Shown piece after piece: positions 35,000 to 43,339 of a DNA stretch of 64,000 bases. Position 1 is the first letter of the stretch. Each line of letters starts with the position of its first letter. Below the pieces are notes generated by a model. It was given only the letters and a program-made list of their open reading frames with translations, had not been told where the DNA came from and ran no database searches. This DNA is from JAHFUA01 sp963733935 (lineage in GTDB: Bacteria > Acidobacteriota > Terriglobia > Terriglobales > Acidobacteriaceae), in assembly GCA_963733935.1 (NCBI GenBank), contig CAVTEQ010000012.1, forward strand, positions 1 to 64,000, in the 5' to 3' direction. The translations under genes and the position numbers were made by a program.

Positions 35000-35812
35000 A
35001 TGCTGCTGGTCATCTTTGCGACCGCTGCCTGGGCCGCCGACGCCCCCTCTCCGGGCATGCAGGTCGTTTATGATGCGGTCCTGCGAAACGGCTTCAGCAT
35101 TCGCCACGACCACCAGGAAAAGCTGCAAGGCGTGACCCGGCTGTATGTTTCCGCCGATCCCAGCCACGGCTTTGTGGACGTGCCCACGGAGGAAATCGTC
35201 TCCCTCGACCGCCAGGAGATCCCGCTGCCGCCCCCTCCGCCGACCGCCGCGACCTCCACGCGCGAGGAAGTGGACAGCTTGGTGAACTCGGCCAGCGATC
35301 AGCACCGCGTGGATCCCGACCTGATCCGCAGCGTCATCAAGGCGGAGAGCGGCTTCAATTCGCGCGCGGTCTCGCCCAAAGGCGCGCAGGGCCTCATGCA
35401 GCTCATGCCCTCAACCGCCAGCCAGTTAGGAGTGAAGGACGCCTTTGCCCCGGCTGAGAACATCCAAGGCGGCACCCGCTACCTGCGCGACCTGCTGGTG
35501 CTCTACAACAACGACATGGCCAAGGCCCTGGCCGCGTACAATGCCGGGCCACATCGGGTGGCGCAGTACAACGGCGTGCCTCCCTACCGCGAAACCCATG
35601 CCTACGTGGCGCGCGTAATCAAAGACTTCAACCGCACCAAGCTGGCGGCGCGCTCCTCGTCGCAGCCGGCCAAATCCGCGCCTGCTGGGGGCTCCGGGGC
35701 TGCGGCCAAGCCAAACGCCAAATCCAACACCGCCACCACACCGAAAAAGGCGCGTGCCGACAGCCAATCGCAAGCCAAGCCCCAGAAGCCCACAGCGTCC
35801 GTCGCCAACTAG
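35000..35812 (+). CDS. Secreted lytic transglycosylase (SLT domain)
   Basis: 270 aa. A short hydrophobic N-terminus ending AAWAAD acts as signal peptide. An 80-residue beta segment is followed by the SLT domain: VDPDLIRSVIKAESGFNSRAVS with the catalytic Glu near residue 115, KGAQGLMQLMPSTASQLGV, NIQGGTRYLRDLL and AKALAAYNAGPHRV. It cleaves peptidoglycan between MurNAc and GlcNAc. The last 55 residues are Ala/Lys/Pro-rich and disordered. The start is 25 bp after the phosphatase stop, without a strong site. Confidence 0.88.
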   Translation: MLLVIFATAAWAADAPSPGMQVVYDAVLRNGFSIRHDHQEKLQGVTRLYVSADPSHGFVDVPTEEIVSLDRQEIPLPPPPPTAATSTREEVDSLVNSASDQHRVDPDLIRSVIKAESGFNSRAVSPKGAQGLMQLMPSTASQLGVKDAFAPAENIQGGTRYLRDLLVLYNNDMAKALAAYNAGPHRVAQYNGVPPYRETHAYVARVIKDFNRTKLAARSSSQPAKSAPAGGSGAAAKPNAKSNTATTPKKARADSQSQAKPQKPTASVAN

Positions 35813-35937
35813 GATCCTTCGCTTCGCTCAGGATTTCGGCAGCGGGCTCCCGCTACGCTCACGCCCGCTAAACGCCTCAACATTGACCCCGGTGTGCGCC
35901 GTCGGTTAGTTTGGCCTTGCCCGTACGCGTGCCCCCG

Positions 35938-36996
35938 ATGACCAGGAAACGCATCGTTATATCCGTAGTCGTAGTGGCGGCGCTGGCCGGGCTGGTGTAT
36001 GTGCAGTTCCGCGAGTGGCGGCACTTCGACTGGGGCGTGTTTTGGGACCAGACGGCGGACACGCGCAAGCTCTACCTGTTGAGCGCGGTCGGGCTGATCT
36101 ATGCCACTTACTTGTTGCGGGCGGTGCGCTGGAAGGTCTTCCTGCGGCCGGTTTGCCACGCGCGGGCGCGGGGTTTGATTGCGCCCACGCTCATCGGTTT
36201 TACCGGGCTGGCGCTGCTGGGACGTCCGGGAGAGTTCGCGCGGCCATACCTGATCGCCCGCCGCGAAGGACTGAGCATGTCGTCCCAGCTTGCGGTGTGG
36301 GCGGTGGAGCGCATCTTCGACATCGGCTCCTTCACCGTGCTGATGACCATCGACATCTTCACCATGGATTTCAGCGGGCTTCCGGTACTCGAGCGCTACC
36401 GGCACGACTTCCTGATTGCCGGCGTGATTCTCATCGCCCTGGTGCTTTCCCTTGCAGGGAGCGCTTTTCTGATCCGGCGCAACGCGGCGGGGGTAGCTCG
36501 CTTTGTGCAGCGTGTATTCGCGGCCTGGGCGCCCAACCTGGCACACCATGCCGAGCGCAAAGTGTTCGCCTTCAGTGAGGGTTTGAACACCGTCCATGAC
36601 TTCGCATCGTTTCTCCAGTTGGCGGGACTCTCGCTGCTGATCTGGTTACTGATTGCAGTGACCTATCGCCAGGTGATGCACGCTTATCCTTCGCCGCTGC
36701 GCGAACTGACGGTGCCGCACGTAGTGCTGATCATCGGTTTCAGCATGGTCGGATCGCTGGTGCAACTGCCGGCCATCGGCGGTGGCATGCAGGCGGCCAC
36801 CATCGGCGGGCTCAACCACTACTTCGGCGTCCCTAACGAGATGGCCGTCAGTTGCGGCATCATGCTGTGGCTGGTCTGCTTCATGGTGGTCATTCCCGCA
36901 GGGCTCATCCTGGCCCACCGCGAGCACCTGTCATTCACCAAGATGAGCCGGGAGAGAGCGTCGGAGCCGGAGATCGAACCCAGCCCGGGGAATTGA
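35938..36996 (+). CDS. Lysylphosphatidylglycerol synthase TM-region family protein (UPF0104)
   Basis: 352 aa with eight or so membrane helices. IVISVVVVAALAGLVYV, LYLLSAVGLIYATYLLRAVRW, RGLIAPTLIGFTGLALLGRPGEFARPYLIARREGLS and ERIFDIGSFTVLMTID are the conserved blocks of the flippase-like domain shared with MprF and glycosyl-lipid transporters. No aminoacyl transferase domain is attached, so lipid translocation rather than lysinylation is expected. Start at MTRKRIVI, which gives the standard N-terminus. A dispersed repeat beginning GGATCCTTCGCTTCGCTCAG lies upstream at 35812. Confidence 0.82.
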   Translation: MTRKRIVISVVVVAALAGLVYVQFREWRHFDWGVFWDQTADTRKLYLLSAVGLIYATYLLRAVRWKVFLRPVCHARARGLIAPTLIGFTGLALLGRPGEFARPYLIARREGLSMSSQLAVWAVERIFDIGSFTVLMTIDIFTMDFSGLPVLERYRHDFLIAGVILIALVLSLAGSAFLIRRNAAGVARFVQRVFAAWAPNLAHHAERKVFAFSEGLNTVHDFASFLQLAGLSLLIWLLIAVTYRQVMHAYPSPLRELTVPHVVLIIGFSMVGSLVQLPAIGGGMQAATIGGLNHYFGVPNEMAVSCGIMLWLVCFMVVIPAGLILAHREHLSFTKMSRERASEPEIEPSPGN

Positions 36997-37005
36997 ATCA
37001 TTGAG

Positions 37006-37089
37006 TGATTGGGTAATTTCGTAATTGGGTAATGGGCCGGCCGGCGCCTGCGAGCTGTTTTTCAATTACGCAATTACCCAATTACCCAC
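37006..37089. repeat. Inverted repeat, GTAATTGGGTAATTGGG words
   Basis: Left arm attgggtaatttcgtaattgggtaatg, right arm caattacgcaattacccaattacccac, with a GC-rich centre. Each arm is itself a run of a nine-base word. Same family at 55574-55669. Lies between the UPF0104 gene and nrdR. Confidence 0.85.
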
Positions 37090-37144
37090 TTCCCCAATTT
37101 TCGGCTGATAGAATGAAGCGGGAATAACGATAATCCTTTCCACC

Positions 37145-37636
37145 ATGAAATGTCCCTTTTGCGGATTCATAAATGACAAAGTGGTGGACTCGCGCGAGAG
37201 TAAAGAAGCGGAGTCGATCCGCCGCCGCCGCGAGTGCCTGAAGTGCGGCAAGCGCTTCACCACCTACGAGCGCATCGACGAAATCCCTTACATGGTGGTG
37301 AAAAAAGACGGGCGGCGCGAGAAGTTCGAGCGCCAGAAAGTGCTCTCCGGCCTGCTGCGCGCCTGCGAAAAGCGGCCCGTCTCCATGGGCAAGCTGGAGC
37401 AGATTGTCAACGAGGCCGAGGGCCTGGTCATCGATTCCCCGGAGCGCGAGGCCAAAACCAGCGACATCGGCGAGCTGATCATGTCGCGGCTGAAGAAGAT
37501 CGATAAAGTCGCTTACGTCCGCTTCGCATCCGTTTATATGGACTTCAAGGATGTGGGCGAATTCATGGCGGAGCTGAAGGGACTGCTCAAGACGAAGGAG
37601 CCCGCAATAGCGCGGGTGGCGAAAAGTGAAAAGTGA
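37145..37636 (+). CDS. nrdR: Transcriptional repressor NrdR
   Basis: 163 aa. Zinc ribbon MKCPFCGFINDKVVDSR ... CLKCGKRFTTYERI, then the ATP-cone PYMVVKKDGRREKFERQKVLSGLLRACEKRPVS. NrdR binds NrdR boxes before ribonucleotide reductase genes and senses ATP/dATP. No nrd genes lie in the window. C-terminus is slightly longer than usual. Confidence 0.96.
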   Translation: MKCPFCGFINDKVVDSRESKEAESIRRRRECLKCGKRFTTYERIDEIPYMVVKKDGRREKFERQKVLSGLLRACEKRPVSMGKLEQIVNEAEGLVIDSPEREAKTSDIGELIMSRLKKIDKVAYVRFASVYMDFKDVGEFMAELKGLLKTKEPAIARVAKSEK

Positions 37637-37641
37637 CGCTT

Positions 37642-37712
37642 ACCGCTCTTGGCTCTTAGCTTTTGGCTTTTGGCTTCAGGCCAAGAGCTAAGAGCCAACA
37701 GCTAAGAGCGGT
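37642..37712. repeat. Inverted repeat, GCTCTTGGCTCTTAGC words, abutting the idh start
   Basis: Left arm accgctcttggctcttagct, right arm agctaagagccaacagctaagagcggt-like, with TTTGGCTTTTGGC in the centre. It begins 6 bp after the nrdR stop and ends 4 bp before the isocitrate dehydrogenase ATG, so it contains that gene's entire leader, including whatever serves as ribosome binding site. Confidence 0.8.
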
Positions 37713-37716
37713 TTTT

Positions 37717-38763
37717 ATGCATCGCATCACCCTGATTCCCGGCGACGGCATTGGCCCGGAGGTGACCTCGGCCGCGGTGCGTATCCTCGACGCCAGCGGC
37801 GCGAAGCTGGAATGGGACAGGCAAGAGGCGGGCGCTGAGGCTTACGAGAAGTACGGCGACTACATCCCGCAAGCGTTGATTGACTCGATCGAGCGCACCT
37901 GCGTCGGGCTGAAAGGGCCGGTGACCACGCCGATCGGCGGTGGCTTCTCGTCCATCAACGTGGCTTTGCGCAAGCGCTTCGAGCTCTACGCAAATTTCCG
38001 TCCCATCCAGAATCTGCCGGGGCTGCCGACGCGCTATCCGGGGGTGGACCTGATCATCATTCGCGAGAACACCGAGGGCCTGTACTCGGGCATCGAGCAC
38101 GAGGTTGTTCCGGGCGTGGTCGAGAGCCTGAAGATCATCACAGAGAAAGCATCGACGCGCATCTCGCGCTTCGCCTTCGAGTACGCCAGGCGCTTCGGCC
38201 GCAAGAGGATCCACGCCATCCATAAGGCCAATATCATGAAACTCTCCGATGGCCTTTTTTTGCGCTGCTCGCGCAATGTGTCCAAATCGTACCCGGAGAT
38301 CACCTACGGCGAGCACATCGTGGACAACACCTGCATGCAACTGGTGATGCATCCCTACCAGTACGATGTGCTGCTGCTGGAGAACCTCTACGGCGACATC
38401 ATCTCCGATCTGTGCGCGGCTTTTGTTGGCGGACTCGGCCTGGTGCCGGGCGCCAATTTCGGCGACGGTTGCGCCATCTTCGAAGCCGTACACGGTTCCG
38501 CGCCGGACATCGCCGGGCGCGACCTCGCCAATCCCACGGCTGTTCTGCTTTCCGGAGTGCTGATGCTGCGCCATCTCGGCGAGCAGGAAGCTGCAGATCG
38601 CGTGAAGGCCGCCATCGACCGCGTCTATCGCGCGCGCAAGACGCTGACCCGCGACGTGGGCGGCGACGCCTCTACTACTCAATTCGCCGATGCGGTGATC
38701 GAGGCGATGCAGGAGGCGCCGGAACCGGCCAGCAGCCACGAGGAGAACCTGGATCATGTCTAA
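37717..38763 (+). CDS. NAD-dependent isocitrate dehydrogenase-type enzyme
   Basis: 348 aa. ITLIPGDGIGPEVTSAAVRIL, LKGPVTTPIGGGFSSINVALRK, DLIIIRENTEGLYSGIEHEVV, HAIHKANIMKLSDGLFL, YDVLLLENLYGDIISDL and FEAVHGSAPDIAGRDLANP. The size and the GGGFSSINVALRKRFELYANFRP segment match bacterial NAD-type isocitrate dehydrogenases related to isopropylmalate dehydrogenase, with isocitrate rather than isopropylmalate preferred. Start at MHRITLIPGDG. No good Shine-Dalgarno is seen because the leader is repeat DNA. Confidence 0.87.
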   Translation: MHRITLIPGDGIGPEVTSAAVRILDASGAKLEWDRQEAGAEAYEKYGDYIPQALIDSIERTCVGLKGPVTTPIGGGFSSINVALRKRFELYANFRPIQNLPGLPTRYPGVDLIIIRENTEGLYSGIEHEVVPGVVESLKIITEKASTRISRFAFEYARRFGRKRIHAIHKANIMKLSDGLFLRCSRNVSKSYPEITYGEHIVDNTCMQLVMHPYQYDVLLLENLYGDIISDLCAAFVGGLGLVPGANFGDGCAIFEAVHGSAPDIAGRDLANPTAVLLSGVLMLRHLGEQEAADRVKAAIDRVYRARKTLTRDVGGDASTTQFADAVIEAMQEAPEPASSHEENLDHV

Positions 38764-38932
38764 GGTTGGGACACGGCTCATCGAATCTGCCCGACAGGCG
38801 GTGGCATACGCTTCAGGTGATACGCGTGAGGGATTTGTCGTGCACAAATCGAAGAAAAAAGTGGATGCCGCAAGGGACTCAGTGATCAGAAAACAAAAAG
38901 TGAAGGGGCATGGCTTTCAGCCATGCCGTTAG
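38756..38932 (+). pseudogene. Small open frame, possible antitoxin/HTH remnant
   Basis: 58 codons overlapping the idh stop by eight bases. The start MSKVGTRLIESARQAVAYASGD looks like the N-terminus of HigA/Xre-type antitoxin proteins that open with a helix before the HTH, but no HTH follows and the last dozen codons run into the GTGAAGGGGCATGGC repeat. No toxin is adjacent. Read as a truncated remnant with low confidence. Confidence 0.3.
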
Positions 38933-39035
38933 ATCCCGATAAATGAATGGCCATTAGGCCCTGTGCTCTCCTAAGCGCTGAAGCCGAGGTCTTGTAAGCA
39001 TGGTTTGCGGCACGCCTGAAGGCGTGTCCCTTCAC
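38900..39035. repeat. Inverted repeat, GTGAAGGGGCACGGC...GCCGTGCCCTTCAC
   Basis: Opens gtgaaggggcatggctttca and closes gcctgaaggcgtgtcccttcac; the arms each include a small hairpin (catggctttcagccatg). Second copy at 54538-54712. Occupies most of the 370-bp interval between idh and hemH; the remaining 100 bp before hemH show nothing I recognise. Confidence 0.75.
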
Positions 39036-39132
39036 CTGTGTGGAGCGGGGGCGATCGCCTGAAGCGGCTCAAGTTTGACGCCGCCGCTTGGCTTTATTTA
39101 AACTGCTGGCCATTCTCAGGGACCGTGGGGGA

Positions 39133-40128
39133 ATGAAGGCAAACCGTTTAGGCGTGGTGCTATTTCAACTCGGTGGTCCGGACACACTCGAGGCGATCGA
39201 ACCTTTTCTTTACAATCTGTTCTGCGACCCGGATATCATCGATTTCCCGTTCGCTCGCCTCGGACGCAAGCCGCTCGCCAAGCTGATCTCCAGCACCCGC
39301 GCCCACAGAGTGCGGCACCACTACGCGACCATCGGCGGAGGCTCGCCCATTCGCCGCAACACCGAGCGGCAGGCGCAGGCGCTTGAGGCTGAACTCGAAG
39401 CTCGCGGCCTCGACGCGTGTTGCTTCGTCGCCATGCGCTATTGGCATCCGTTCACCGCGGAGGCGGTCGCGGCTCTCGAGCGCGCCGATTGTGATGAAAT
39501 CGTGCTGCTGCCGCTCTATCCTCAATATTCCGGCGCTACCACGGGCAGCAGCCTGAACGAGTGGAACCGCCGGTATCAGCCCAACGGCAAGACTGTCCAC
39601 GTCGTCACCGAGTTCTACCGCAATGAGGGCTACCTGGACGCTCTGGCTGAGTCGATTGACCGTACGCTCGCGCGCTTCGACGATCCCTCGCGGCCTGAGC
39701 TCATCTTCAGCGCGCACAGCGTCCCCATCGCGGTGGTCGAGCGCGGCGACCCTTATCAGCGGCAGATCGAAGAGACGGTGGCCCTCGCGATGCGGCGCGG
39801 CGGCTGGTCGAACGGTCATCGGCTTTGTTACCAGAGCAAAGTCGGCGCAAGCCGCTGGCTGCAACCGACACTGCGCGCCACGGTGCGCCAGGTAGCGGAA
39901 CAAAAGATCGAAGAAGTCTGCGTGGTGCCCGTTTCGTTCGTCTCCGACCACGTGGAGACGCTGGGCGAAATCGACCACGAAGCGCGAAAACTTGCGGGTG
40001 AGTTGGGCATCCGTCGCTTCGAGATGACGCCCGGGCTGAACGATTCACCCACATTCATTCGCGCCCTGGCCGACCTCGTACTCGAGGCCGCGGGCGTGAG
40101 AGAAGAACAGCTTCTGGCAGCCGATTAG
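39133..40128 (+). CDS. hemH: Ferrochelatase
   Basis: 331 aa. Inserts iron into protoporphyrin (or coproporphyrin) to end heme synthesis. GVVLFQLGGPDTLEAIEPFLYNLF, YATIGGGSPIRRNTERQA, VAMRYWHPFTAEAV, LLPLYPQYSGATTGSS, IFSAHSVPIAVVERGDPY with the metal-binding His, and YQSKVGASRWLQP. Start at MKANRLGVVLF; a longer frame upstream is not conserved. It precedes the cytochrome operon by 20 bp, which fits heme supply for those genes. Confidence 0.95.
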   Translation: MKANRLGVVLFQLGGPDTLEAIEPFLYNLFCDPDIIDFPFARLGRKPLAKLISSTRAHRVRHHYATIGGGSPIRRNTERQAQALEAELEARGLDACCFVAMRYWHPFTAEAVAALERADCDEIVLLPLYPQYSGATTGSSLNEWNRRYQPNGKTVHVVTEFYRNEGYLDALAESIDRTLARFDDPSRPELIFSAHSVPIAVVERGDPYQRQIEETVALAMRRGGWSNGHRLCYQSKVGASRWLQPTLRATVRQVAEQKIEEVCVVPVSFVSDHVETLGEIDHEARKLAGELGIRRFEMTPGLNDSPTFIRALADLVLEAAGVREEQLLAAD

Positions 40129-40148
40129 CGGCTTCCGGGTGAGGACGA

Positions 40149-41284
40149 ATGGCAGATCAGCAATCGAACACGGCAGCGGGCGCTGTAGGCCGGCTCGGAC
40201 CGCCACCCCGAAAGGCGCTGGGCAGCTCCGCCATCGCCGCGGAGCAGGCCTATCGCAAGCGTTCCGGGCTGCCGGAGCTGTCAGAAGAGGACATTGCCGC
40301 CCTCAAGGCAGGTGAGCCCATGCCCTGGGAGCGCGGTGAAGGCGCGCCGGCTCCGGCGGCCAGCGCGCCTGCTGCTCCCGCTGCTCCGGTTGCAGCCGCG
40401 CCTCCCCCGCCAGCGGCTGCTGCGCCTGCTTCAGCGGGAGCGGTGAGCGCCGAGGTCGCCGCCATGATGGCCGGTGGGCGCAAGTGGAGCCGGTCGTCGA
40501 TCGCCGCCGAGCAGGCGCGCCGCAAGCGCACGAACTTGTGCCCCTGACCGATGCGGAAGTTGCCGCCCTCCTTGGCGAAGCCGCGCCTGCCGGTGCTCCT
40601 GCGGCACCAGCGGCACGCAGCACATCCCCTGCCGCTCCAGCGCCCGCGGCGGCAACTCCGGCAGCACGTCCGGCGGCGGCTATACCGACGGCGCCTGCCG
40701 TCACCCGCGAAGGCGCGGCTACACGTTATGTCGGAACTCCCGCCGTCGGCACTTCGAAGGCTGCTGCTGCCGGCGGGGTGGCCGCCACCGGTCCCGAAAA
40801 CACCGAGGCCGATCAACGTCGCCGTCGTCTGGTATGGGCTGGCGTAGCGGCATTCCTGGCGGCATGGTTGCTGGCCTTCTTCCGTTTCTTCCTGCCGCGC
40901 ACGTTGTTTGAGCCCAGCACGGTATTCAAGATCGGATATCCCACCGACTACGGTTTAGGCGTCACCGAGAAGTGGCTGCAGGCATATCGCATATGGGTGG
41001 ACCGCACGCCCGATCGTCTGTTTGTGATCTATGCGCGCTGCACTCACCTGGGCTGCACGCCCGATTGGAAGTCGGCGGAGAACAAATTCAAGTGTCCGTG
41101 CCACGGCTCGGGCTACGACAGCGAAGGCATCAACTTCGAGGGTCCGGCGCCGCGTCCCATGGACCGTGCCCACATCGAACTGGCGCCGGACGGCCAGATC
41201 CTCGTCGACACGGCGCACCTTTACTCCTGGCCCAAGGGACAGCAAAGCCAGTTCGACGATAAGGGCGCATTTCTGCCCGCGTAA
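40149..41284 (+). CDS. Rieske iron-sulfur protein of a bc-type complex, one frameshift
   Basis: About 378 aa once one missing base near 40540 is restored (length 3n+2). The long cytoplasmic N-terminus contains the same motif twice, SSAIAAEQAYRKRSGLPELSEEDIAAL and RSSIAAEQARRKRTELVPLTDAEVAALL (given in two parts of about 27 residues), joined by Ala/Pro-rich linkers. One membrane helix (WAGVAAFLAAWLLAFFRFFLP) precedes the Rieske domain with ARCTHLGCTPDW and KCPCHGSGYDSEG, the two Cys-x-His pairs for the 2Fe-2S cluster. It would accept electrons from quinol at cytochrome b. First gene of the respiratory block. Confidence 0.88.
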
Positions 41285-41335
41285 CCCGCGCCCGCAGCGC
41301 GGCAGGTTTCGTCTTGGACCGAGAGGAGTGGGGCA

Positions 41336-42301
41336 ATGGCAGACGAAAAGGACGTCAAAGAAACAAAGCCAGGGGCCGGAGGAGATGGCGCCGGCGGCAA
41401 CGGCGCCAAGGGCAATGGCGCCGGCCTGGTGAAGGAGATCCGCGATATCAACGCGGAACTCATCACCAAGACCAAGGAACAGGTGGAGGGGCTCAAAGAC
41501 CCCACCAAGACCCAGGTCTTCACTTCCATCTTCCGCCACAAGCACGATGACACACCCCGCAACCGAGCCCTGGGCGTGCTCTCCAACGTCTTCCTGCACT
41601 TGCACCCGGCCAAGATCAACCGCGACGCCGTGCGCTACAGCTACACCTGGGGAATGGGCGGCATCACGTTCTACCTCTTTATTGTGCTGACCTTCACCGG
41701 CGTGCTGCTGATGTTCTACTACCATCCCAGCAAGGTGCAGGCGTTCCGCGATGTGCTCTACCTCGAAGCCGACGTGCCCTTCGGCAAGCTGCTACGCAAT
41801 ATGCATCGCTGGGCCGCGCACCTGATGGTGATTGCCGTCTGGCTGCACATGTTTCGCGTGTTCCTCACCGGGTCGTACAAAAAGCCACGCGAGTTCAACT
41901 GGACAGTGGGCGTGATCCTGCTGGTGCTGACGTTGCTGCTTTCGTTCACCGGCTACCTGCTGCCGGACGATCAACTCGGCTTCTGGGCCGTGACCGTTGG
42001 CACGAACATGGCGCGCGCCACGCCGCTTCTCGGACATGAAGGCCCGTTGGGACATCAGCTCGGCATGACGCCATATAACGATATTCGCTTCGGACTGCTG
42101 GGCGGATCGATCGTGGACGCCAACGCGCTCCTGCGGTCCTACATCTGGCACTGCATCGGCATTCCCATCGTCGCTTCGGTCTTCATGATCGTGCACTTCT
42201 GGCGGGTGAGAAAAGACGGCGGGATCAGCGGACCGGCGCCGGTAATGCTGGCGTCGGAAGCCGACAAGCAGCGCCGGGGCGCGAAAGCGGCGGGAGAATA
42301 A
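41336..42301 (+). CDS. Cytochrome b6-like subunit (N-terminal half of cytochrome b)
   Basis: 321 aa. A 60-residue Gly/Lys-rich N-terminal extension precedes four membrane helices: GITFYLFIVLTFTGVLLMFYYHPS, NMHRWAAHLMVIAVWLHMFRVFLTGSYKKPREFNWTVG (heme His pairs), LLLSFTGYLLPDDQLGFWAVTVGTN and SYIWHCIGIPIVASVFMIVHFWRVRKDGG. This is the split, b6f-type organisation with both heme b sites and the Qo helix region. ATG with GAGAGGAG upstream. Coupled with the Rieske gene (51 bp apart). Confidence 0.93.
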   Translation: MADEKDVKETKPGAGGDGAGGNGAKGNGAGLVKEIRDINAELITKTKEQVEGLKDPTKTQVFTSIFRHKHDDTPRNRALGVLSNVFLHLHPAKINRDAVRYSYTWGMGGITFYLFIVLTFTGVLLMFYYHPSKVQAFRDVLYLEADVPFGKLLRNMHRWAAHLMVIAVWLHMFRVFLTGSYKKPREFNWTVGVILLVLTLLLSFTGYLLPDDQLGFWAVTVGTNMARATPLLGHEGPLGHQLGMTPYNDIRFGLLGGSIVDANALLRSYIWHCIGIPIVASVFMIVHFWRVRKDGGISGPAPVMLASEADKQRRGAKAAGE

Positions 42302-42310
42302 TCGTGACGA

Positions 42311-42358
42311 TGTGGCGGCGGGACGCCGCCACGCCAGCCGGCGAGACGCCGGCGCTAC
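42311..42358. repeat. GCGCTAC-type GC hairpin repeat
   Basis: Two hairpins, ggcggcgggacgccgcc and gccggcgagacgccggc, ending gctac. Lies inside the respiratory operon between cytochrome b6-like and subunit IV-like genes, ending 12 bp before the latter's ATG. May adjust mRNA stability or stoichiometry. Confidence 0.75.
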
Positions 42359-42370
42359 GAGGGAGCTGAC

Positions 42371-43300
42371 ATGGACTGGCATCAACTTTGGGAGATCGCT
42401 TCCGCTCCGGACAACGTGCCCATCGTGGCGCTGATTCCGCTGCTGGCCTTCTACATTTATCTGGGCGTCAAGCAGGCGGCCGCCAACGACCAGCTCATCG
42501 AGCAACTGGAGACCAATCCCGCGCTGGCCAAAACGCATCACCGCAAGACCTGGCCGTTCCGCCCAGGCTGGCAAAAAGAAATCCACGTCTGGCCGTTCCT
42601 GCTGCGCGTGGAGTTCCTGGCCGCGATCATCGTGACCATCATCCTGATGGTGTGGTCGATCACGCTGAACGCGCCTCTGGAAGAGCCGTCGAATCCCAAT
42701 GTCACCATGAACCCGGCCAAAGCGCCGTGGTACTTCCTCGGCCTGCAGGAGATGCTGGTTTACTTCGATCCGTGGATTGCAGGCGTGGTGATGCCCACGC
42801 TGATCATCGTAGGGCTCATGATCATTCCCTACGTGGACACCAACCCGCTGGGCTCGGGCTACTACACGCTCAAGCAGCGCAAGTTCGCCATCGGTACCTT
42901 CTGCTTTGGATTCCTGCTGCTGTGGGTCGCGATGATTATTATCGGGACATTCATTCGCGGTCCCGGCTGGCAGTGGTTCTGGCCGGGGCAGACCTGGGAC
43001 CACAGCCGCTTGATCTACGAGGTGAACCGCGATTTGCCGGACATCTTTGGCATCACGTCGAATCTGGGCAAGCTGATCTTCGGGGCCATTGTGGTGGGCG
43101 GTTACTTCGCCGCCGGCGGGCTGGCGCTGACACTGCTCTTCCGCCGCCTCATGGCCAAAGATTTCGCCCGCATGAGCATCCTGCAGTATTCGCTGGTGGC
43201 GGCGTTTTCGCTCATGATGGTCGCGCTGCCCATCAAAATGCTCTTCCGCCTGCTGTTTCACATCAAGTACGTGTGGATTACGCCGTGGTTCAACATATGA
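42371..43300 (+). CDS. Subunit IV-like protein (C-terminal half of cytochrome b)
   Basis: 309 aa. Contains NPAKAPWYFLGLQEMLVYFDPWIAGVVMP, the quinol-oxidation helix in which the PEWY-type motif appears as APWY, followed by further membrane helices (FAIGTFCFGFLLLWVAMIIIGTFI; LIFGAIVVGGYFAAGGLALTLLF). Longer than plant subunit IV, with extra helices at both ends, one at the start (VPIVALIPLLAFYIYLGV). With the preceding gene it makes a complete cytochrome b. Start 12 bp after the GC hairpin repeat, with GGGAGC before the ATG. Confidence 0.88.
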   Translation: MDWHQLWEIASAPDNVPIVALIPLLAFYIYLGVKQAAANDQLIEQLETNPALAKTHHRKTWPFRPGWQKEIHVWPFLLRVEFLAAIIVTIILMVWSITLNAPLEEPSNPNVTMNPAKAPWYFLGLQEMLVYFDPWIAGVVMPTLIIVGLMIIPYVDTNPLGSGYYTLKQRKFAIGTFCFGFLLLWVAMIIIGTFIRGPGWQWFWPGQTWDHSRLIYEVNRDLPDIFGITSNLGKLIFGAIVVGGYFAAGGLALTLLFRRLMAKDFARMSILQYSLVAAFSLMMVALPIKMLFRLLFHIKYVWITPWFNI

Positions 43301-43339
43301 CGCTTTTGCGCAATGCGGGAGGAGTAATGGAGGACCGTC

